A stretch of 64,000 nt of DNA from positions 110,518,501 to 110,582,500 of the forward strand of contig NC_091245.1 of NCBI RefSeq assembly GCF_042477335.2. Direction: 5' to 3'. Position 1 is the first letter of the stretch; each line of letters starts with the position of its first letter. Source of the DNA: Ovis canadensis (taxonomy: Eukaryota; Chordata; Mammalia; Artiodactyla; Bovidae). This document shows, in pieces, positions 58,619 to 64,000 of the stretch. Made by a program: the position numbers and the translations under genes. Below the pieces are notes generated by a model. That model had not been told where the DNA came from and ran no database searches. It was given only the letters and a program-made list of their open reading frames with translations.

Positions 58619-59478
58619 TTTTTAAAAAAATTTTATTTTTTATTGAAGTATAATTGCTTTATATAATTTTGTTGTTTTCTGTCAAACCTCAACATGAATC
58701 AGCAATAGGTATACATATATCCCCTCCCTTTAGAACCTCCCTCCCATCTCCCTCTCCATACCACTCCTCTAGATTGATGAAGAGTCCCTGCTTGAGTTTC
58801 CTGAGCCATACAGCAAATTCCCATTTGCTATCTATTTTACATATAGTAATGTAAGTTTCCATGTTAGTCTTTCCATGCATCAAATCTTCTCTTCCCCATG
58901 TCCATAAGTCTATTTCTCCATCGTTGCCTTGTAAATAAATTCCTCAGTACCATTTTTCTAGATTCCATATATATGTGTTAGAATACAATATTTATCTTAC
59001 TGACTTACTTCACTCTGTATGACAGGTTCTAACTTCATCCACCTCATTAGAACTGACTCAAATGTGTTCCTTTTAATGGCTGAGTAATACTCCATTGTGT
59101 ATATGTACCACAAATTCTTTATCCATTCATCTGTCGATGGAAATCTAGGTTTTTCATATTCTAGCTATTATAAACAGTGCTGCAATGAAAAATGGGATGC
59201 ATGTGTCTTTTTCAATTTTGGATTCTTCAGGGTATATCCATAGGAGTCGGAGTACAAGGTTATATGGTGGATATATTCCTAATTTTTTAAAGGAATCTCC
59301 ATCTTCCATAGTGGCTCTATCAATTTACATTCGCACCAACAGGTGCATGACCATACGCTTCTCTCCACACTGTCTCCAGCATTCATTGTTTGTAGACATT
59401 TGGATGATGGCCATTCTGACTGGTTTGAGGTGATATCTCATTGTAGTTTTGATTTGCATCTCTCTAATAATGAGCACA
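58619..59478 (-). mobile_element. L1 3' end, minus strand
   Basis: A second, less diverged L1 begins with 'tttttattgaagtataattg' (reversed 3' end) and reads to 'tctctaataatgagcacac' in ORF2. Minus-strand ORF2 text of the YSAIK type lies near 59085. Cut by the BovB at 59479. Confidence 0.85.
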
Positions 59479-62008
59479 CAGTAATCCAAGTCTATGCCCC
59501 AACCAATAACGCTGAAGAAGGTGAAGTTAAACGGTTCTATGAAGACCTACGAGACCTTTTAGAACTAACACCCAAAAAAGATATTTTGTCATTATAGGGA
59601 AGTGGAAAGAAAAAGTAGGAAGTCAAGAAACACCTGGGGTAACAGGCAAATTTGGCCTTGGAATATGGAATGAAGCAGGACAAAGGCTAATAGAGTTTTG
59701 CCAAGAGAACGGACTGGTCATAGCAAACACCCTCTTCCAACAACAAAAGAGAAGACTCTACACATGGACATCATCAGATGGTCAACAATGAAATCAGATT
59801 GATTATATTCTTTGCAGCCAAAGATGGAGAAGCTCTATACAGTCAGCAAAAACAAGACCAGGAGCTGACTGTGGCTCAGATAATGAACTCCTTATTGCCA
59901 AATTCAGACTTAAATTGAAGAAAGTAGGGAAAACCACTAGATCATTCAGGTATGACCTAAATCAAATTATGTATGATAATACACAGGAAGTGAGAAACAA
60001 ATTTGAGGGACTAGATCTGATAGATAGAGTGCCTGACGAACTATGGATGGAGATTTGTGACATTGTACAGGAGACAGGGATCAAGATAATCTCCATAGAA
60101 AAGAAATGCAAAAAACCAAAATGGCCGTCTGGGGAGGTCTTACAAATAGCTGTGAGAAGAAGAGAGTGAAAAGCAAAGGAGAAAAGGAAAGATATAAGCA
60201 TCTGAATGCAGAGTTCCAAAGGATAGCAAAGAGAGATAAGAAAGCCTTCCTCATGATCAATGCAAAGAAATAAAGGAAAACAAAAGAACGGGAAAAGCTA
60301 GAGATCTCTTCAAGAAAATTAGAGATACCAAGGGAATATTTCATGCAAAGATGGGCTCAATAAAGGATAGAAATGATATGGACCTAACAGAAGCACAAGA
60401 TATTAAGAAGAGGTGACAAGAATACGCAGAAGAACTGTACAAAAAAGATCTTCATGACCAAGATAATCACGATGGTGTGATCACTCACACTCACCTAGAG
60501 CCAGACATCCTGGAATGTGAAGTCTAATGGGCCTTAGAAAGCATCATTACAAACAAAGCTAGTGGAGGTGATGGAATTCCAGTTGAGCTCTTTCAAATCC
60601 TGAAAGATGATGCTGTGAAAGTGCTGCACTCAATATGCCAGCCAATTTGGAAAACTCAGCAGTGGCCACAGAACTGGAAAAGTCAGTTTTCATTCCAATC
60701 CCAAAGAAAAGGAATGCAAAGAAGGCTCAAACTACCACACAATTGCACTCATCTCACATGCTAGTAAAATAATGCTCGAAATTCTCCAAGCTAGGCTTCA
60801 GCAATACATGAATTGTGAACTTCCAGATGTTCAAACTGGATTTAGAAAAGGCAGAGGAACCAGAGATCAAATTGCCAACATCCACTGGATCATTGAAAAA
60901 GCAAGAGAGTTCCAGAAAAACACCTACTTCTGCTTTATTGACTATGCCAAAGCCTTTGACTGTGTGGATCACAAGAAACTGTGGAAAATTCTGAAAGAGA
61001 TGGGAACACCAGACCACCTGACCTGCCTCTTGAGAAACCTATACGCAGGTCACGAAGCATCAGTTAGGACTGGACATGGAACAGCAGACTGGTTCCAAAT
61101 AGGAAAAGGAGTACATCAAGGCTGTATATTGTCACCCTGCTTATTTAACTTCTATGCAGAGTACATCATGAGAAATGCTGGGCTGGAAGAAACACAAGCT
61201 GGAATCAAGATTGCCAGGAGAAATATCAACAACCTCAAATATGCAAATGACACCACCCTTATGGCAGAAAGTGAAGAGGAACTAAAAGGCCTCTTGATGA
61301 AAGTGAAACAGGAGAGTAAAAAAGTTGGCTTAAAGCTCAACCTTCAGAAAACGAAGACATGGCTCTGGTCCCATCACTTCATGGGAAATAGATGGGAAAA
61401 CAGTAGAAAGGGTATCAGACTTTATTTTTGGCAGCTCCAAAATCACTGCAGATGGTGATTGCAGCCATGAAATTAAAAGATGCTTACTCCTTGGAAGAAA
61501 AGTTATGACCAACTTAGATAGTATATTCAAATGCAGAGACACTACTTTGCCAACAAAGGTTCATCTAGTCAAGGCTATGGTTTTTCCTGTGGTCATGTAT
61601 AGATGTGAGAGTTGAACTGTGAAGAAAACTGAGTGCTGAAGAATTGATGCTTTTGCACTGTGGTGTTGGAGAAGACTCTTGAGAGTCCCTTGGACTGCAA
61701 GGAGATCCAACCAATCCATTCTAAAGGAAATCAGTCCTGGGTGTTCGTTGGAAGGCCTGATGCCATAGCTGAAACTCCAATACTTTGGCCACCTCATGTG
61801 AAGAGTTGACTCATTGGAAAAGACTCTCATGCTGGGAGGGATTGAGGGCTGGAGGAGAAGGGGACGACCGAGGATGAGATGGCTGGATGGCATCACTGAC
61901 TTGATGGCCATGAGTTTGGGTAAACTCCGGGAGTTGGTGATGGACAGGGAGACTTGGCATGCTGCAATTCACAGGGTTGCAGAGTCGGACATGACTGAGG
62001 AACTGAAC
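59479..62008 (+). mobile_element. BovB LINE, 5'-truncated in the endonuclease
   Basis: Starts in the endonuclease ('gtaatccaagtctatgcccc') and continues to the tail near 62005 ('gaggaactgaacttaagtg', a diverged tail). About 2.5 kb, the third most complete copy. The endonuclease SDH motif reads SDN near 59880 (His lost). Confidence 0.92.
60772..61458 (+). pseudogene. BovB reverse transcriptase, 228 codons open, active site changed
   Basis: Open from MLEILQARLQQ through CFIDYAKAFDCVDH, VHQGCILSPCLFN and NNLKYANDTTLMAE. The catalytic YADD is YAND here: the first Asp is Asn (aat near 61249), and the adjacent Arg is Lys. The frame is lost soon after (KTKTWLW instead of KTKIMASGP) by a deletion near 61355. 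It could not catalyse DNA synthesis even if expressed. Confidence 0.88.
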
Positions 62009-62040
62009 TTAAGTGAAATGAGAAGGGTATGAAGCAGTAT

Positions 62041-62146
62041 TGGCCAATACATTCCTGTATCCTTGCCTGGAGAGCCCCCCTCCTTGACAGAGAAGTCTGG
62101 CAGGCCACAGGCTACAGGGTCGCAAAGAGTCGTACACGACTGAAGC
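62041..62146 (+). mobile_element. Bov-A-type SINE 3' fragment
   Basis: 'tgtatccttgcctggagag', 'acagagaagtctggcaggcc' and 'gagtcgtacacgactgaagc' match the 3' part of a Bov-tA/Bov-A unit. The tRNA-like head is missing. Confidence 0.75.
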
Positions 62147-62159
62147 AACCATGTGCGCA

Positions 62160-63215
62160 TATACACAAGATGTTTTTTGCCTGCAGCAGTTCTGCCCCAG
62201 TGAGAGTTGTGCATGAATGTGACACAGCTTCTTGGATTGTGGGGACTCTGGCAGTGCAAGTGTGGAGCGACACGGTCTGCCTCCACCACAGGAGTTATGG
62301 CCCTATCAGAGTCTTTTTTGAGCCTCTTGCACCTGGCAATCAGAAGGCCTTTTTGGCCAGTCTTTCTCCATAGCTCTGCCCATTCAGGTACTTAGAGGGC
62401 TCCCTTGCCTGGGGTCTCTCTCTGTTGTTTGGTGCATCAGGCACATAGAAGGGGGCCCCCCTGTTTGGAGTCCCATTCTGTAGATAGTCACATCAGTCAC
62501 TTAAAGGAACACCCTGGGTGGGGTCCTACTCTGTAGTTCAGTGCTTCAGGTGTTTGGTGGGCCAGGCTCTCTACTGTTCACTTGCTGATGGCGGACGTGG
62601 GGAGAGAGGCTATGGTGATGGCCACACCCCTTATGCGTGACTCAGCAGTATCACCTTTCTTCCATGGCTGCCTGGCTTTCCTCCACCAGCATTTCTCACC
62701 ATCATCTCCTCCCTCACATCCCCTCAATCCATCTCTCCCCAGTTAACAGCAGCCCTCACCCTGGAATTGCTCCACAATCCTTAAACTCCAGCTCCCAGCC
62801 CCTGCACCTTCCACAGGACCAGCATTCCTGTCCAGGGTAGGTATGGTTGCAGCAAGGACTATCTGATTCTCATTCCGTTTAGGCTGTCACAAACCAGCTC
62901 TTTCACTCTCAGCCTTAAATGTTTCTCCTCTGACTCAGACAATTGCCCTGATGATGGGATCAGACCCCTGCTTCAGTTCCCCCACCCACTGAGGGCAAGT
63001 CCAGTCCTAATAACACTCGTGTTTTTCCCTCTAGTTCCTTCATCCTACCGAGTTTTGCATGGCTCTATATATTCTTTTCCAGTGGTCAGGTTCTCCTGTC
63101 CACTCTCAGTTGGTGTTCTGCGTGCACTTTTGTGTCTGAAGGTGTATTTCTGATGTATCCATGGAGAGAGATGTACTCCACATCTGCCTACTCCTCCACC
63201 ATCTTGTTCTCTCCT
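62160..63215 (-). mobile_element. L1 5' UTR, minus strand
   Basis: GC-rich leader read in reverse, ending at the antisense 5' terminus 'ctcctccaccatcttgttct' near 63205. Phrases 'tgatgtatccatggagagag' and 'ggtcaggttctcctgtccac' are those I associate with an L1 5' leader shared by several mammals. Different subfamily from the leader at 20015-21075. ORFs in it are incidental. Confidence 0.65.
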
Positions 63216-63911
63216 GTTTAAATTTTTTTAGAAACTCCCATACTGTTTTTCAAAGTGGCTGCAGCAATTTAAATTCCTACCAATGGTCTACTTTTCCCCT
63301 AATCCTCCTAGCACTTATCACTTGTATTTTTTTAATTAACTTTCACTGATGTTAAAGACATTGATTCCTTTAGCTCTTTTGTTTCTCAAGATTGTTTCAG
63401 CTACTTGGGGTCGTTTTTGTTTCCATATGAATTTTGAAACTTTTTGTTCTAGTTCTGTGAGAAACATCAATATTTTGACAGTAATTGCATTGAATCTGTA
63501 GATTGCTTTGGGTAGTATGGTCACGTTAACAATATGGATTCTTCCAATCTAAGAACACAGTGTATCTTTCCATCTGTGTCATCTTTAATTTCTTTCACCA
63601 GTGTCTTATTGTTATCAGAGTACAGGTCATTTGCCTCTTTAGGTAGGTTTATTCCTATTTGATGCAATGATGAATGAGATGGTTTCTTTAATTTCTTGTT
63701 CTGATATTTTGTTGTTAGTGTAGAGAAATGAAACAGATTTTATATGTTGACTTTGTATTCTGCAACTTTACCAAAATCATTAATGAACTCTAGTAGTTTT
63801 CTGGTAGTATCTTTCAGATTTTCTATGCATTTTATCATATCATCTGTAAATAGGAACAGTTTCATTTCTGCTTTTCTGATTTGGATTCCTTTCATTTTCT
63901 GTTATGTACAT
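63216..63911 (-). mobile_element. L1 ORF2 fragments, minus strand
   Basis: 63216-63340 is an L1 ORF2 tail piece ('actgtttttcaaagtggctg'). 63341-63911 is a different ORF2 portion; the minus strand 63336-63524 encodes [18 protein letters not shown] thumb sequence, and the reverse transcriptase region follows to the right. The step between them is a deletion or a junction of two L1s. Confidence 0.75.
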
Positions 63912-64000
63912 TTTTCAAAATTTATTTTTAATTAAAGGATAATTGCTTTACAATATTGTGTTGGTTTCTGCCATACATCAACATAAGTCAGCTCTACATA
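63912..64000 (-). mobile_element. L1 3' end, minus strand, running off the window
   Basis: Reversed L1 3' UTR ('taattgctttacaatattgt', 'ctgccatacatcaacataag'), similar to the start of the L1 at 58619. It continues past the window edge. Confidence 0.75.

Noticed and set aside
62637..62840. Proline/serine-rich open frame as an exon
   Set aside because: Within the reversed L1 5' UTR; no splice context or family match.

Overview
This window is nuclear DNA of a ruminant, almost certainly a bovid. The evidence is the mix of interspersed repeats: many BovB (RTE-type) LINE copies, bovine-type L1 copies with their characteristic 5' and 3' untranslated regions, Bov-tA and Bov-A2 SINEs, and tRNA-derived cetartiodactyl SINEs. 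I cannot tell cattle from buffalo, sheep or goat by reading alone. I found no intact protein-coding gene, tRNA, rRNA or CRISPR array. Repeat edges are by eye (about +/-20 bases) and subfamily names are from recognition, not from a database search.

Layout. 0-7.8 kb: a Tigger-type fragment and an old minus-strand L1, interrupted by two LTR pieces and by a BovB plus Bov-tA. 7.8-13 kb: a plus-strand L1 ORF2 broken by three BovB inserts, then an older minus-strand L1. 13-20 kb: a BovB thicket, including a near full-length BovB (16445-19767) nested inside another BovB. 20-24.4 kb: an L1 5' leader, BovB, SINEs, an ancient MIR and a stretch of unassigned DNA. 24.4-31.2 kb: a U6 snRNA pseudogene fused to an L1 ORF1 fragment, itself split by a younger internally deleted L1 and by BovB copies. 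31-35.4 kb: SINEs, an LTR-like block and unassigned DNA. 35.45-51.96 kb: a large bovine L1 split by four BovB inserts and containing an internally duplicated segment. 52-56 kb: relics of a PYHIN (HIN-200, IFI16-like) gene. 56-64 kb: more SINE, L1 and BovB.

The only host-gene signal is the PYHIN relic on the + strand: a 168-nt (56-codon) S/T/P-rich spacer exon (52232-52399), a HIN-200 first exon (53542-53962) carrying a one-base frameshift, and a HIN-200 second exon (55792-55954). A possible non-coding first exon with an upstream interferon-response-like site lies at about 34.96-35.25 kb. No pyrin-domain exon is visible between them; that space holds the rearranged L1. My reading is a decayed IFI16-like pseudogene, with L1 rearrangement as one possible cause of the missing exons.

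By my boundaries BovB makes up roughly 24 of the 64 kb. All retrotransposon coding regions carry stops, frameshifts or lost catalytic residues, so I expect no autonomous element here.
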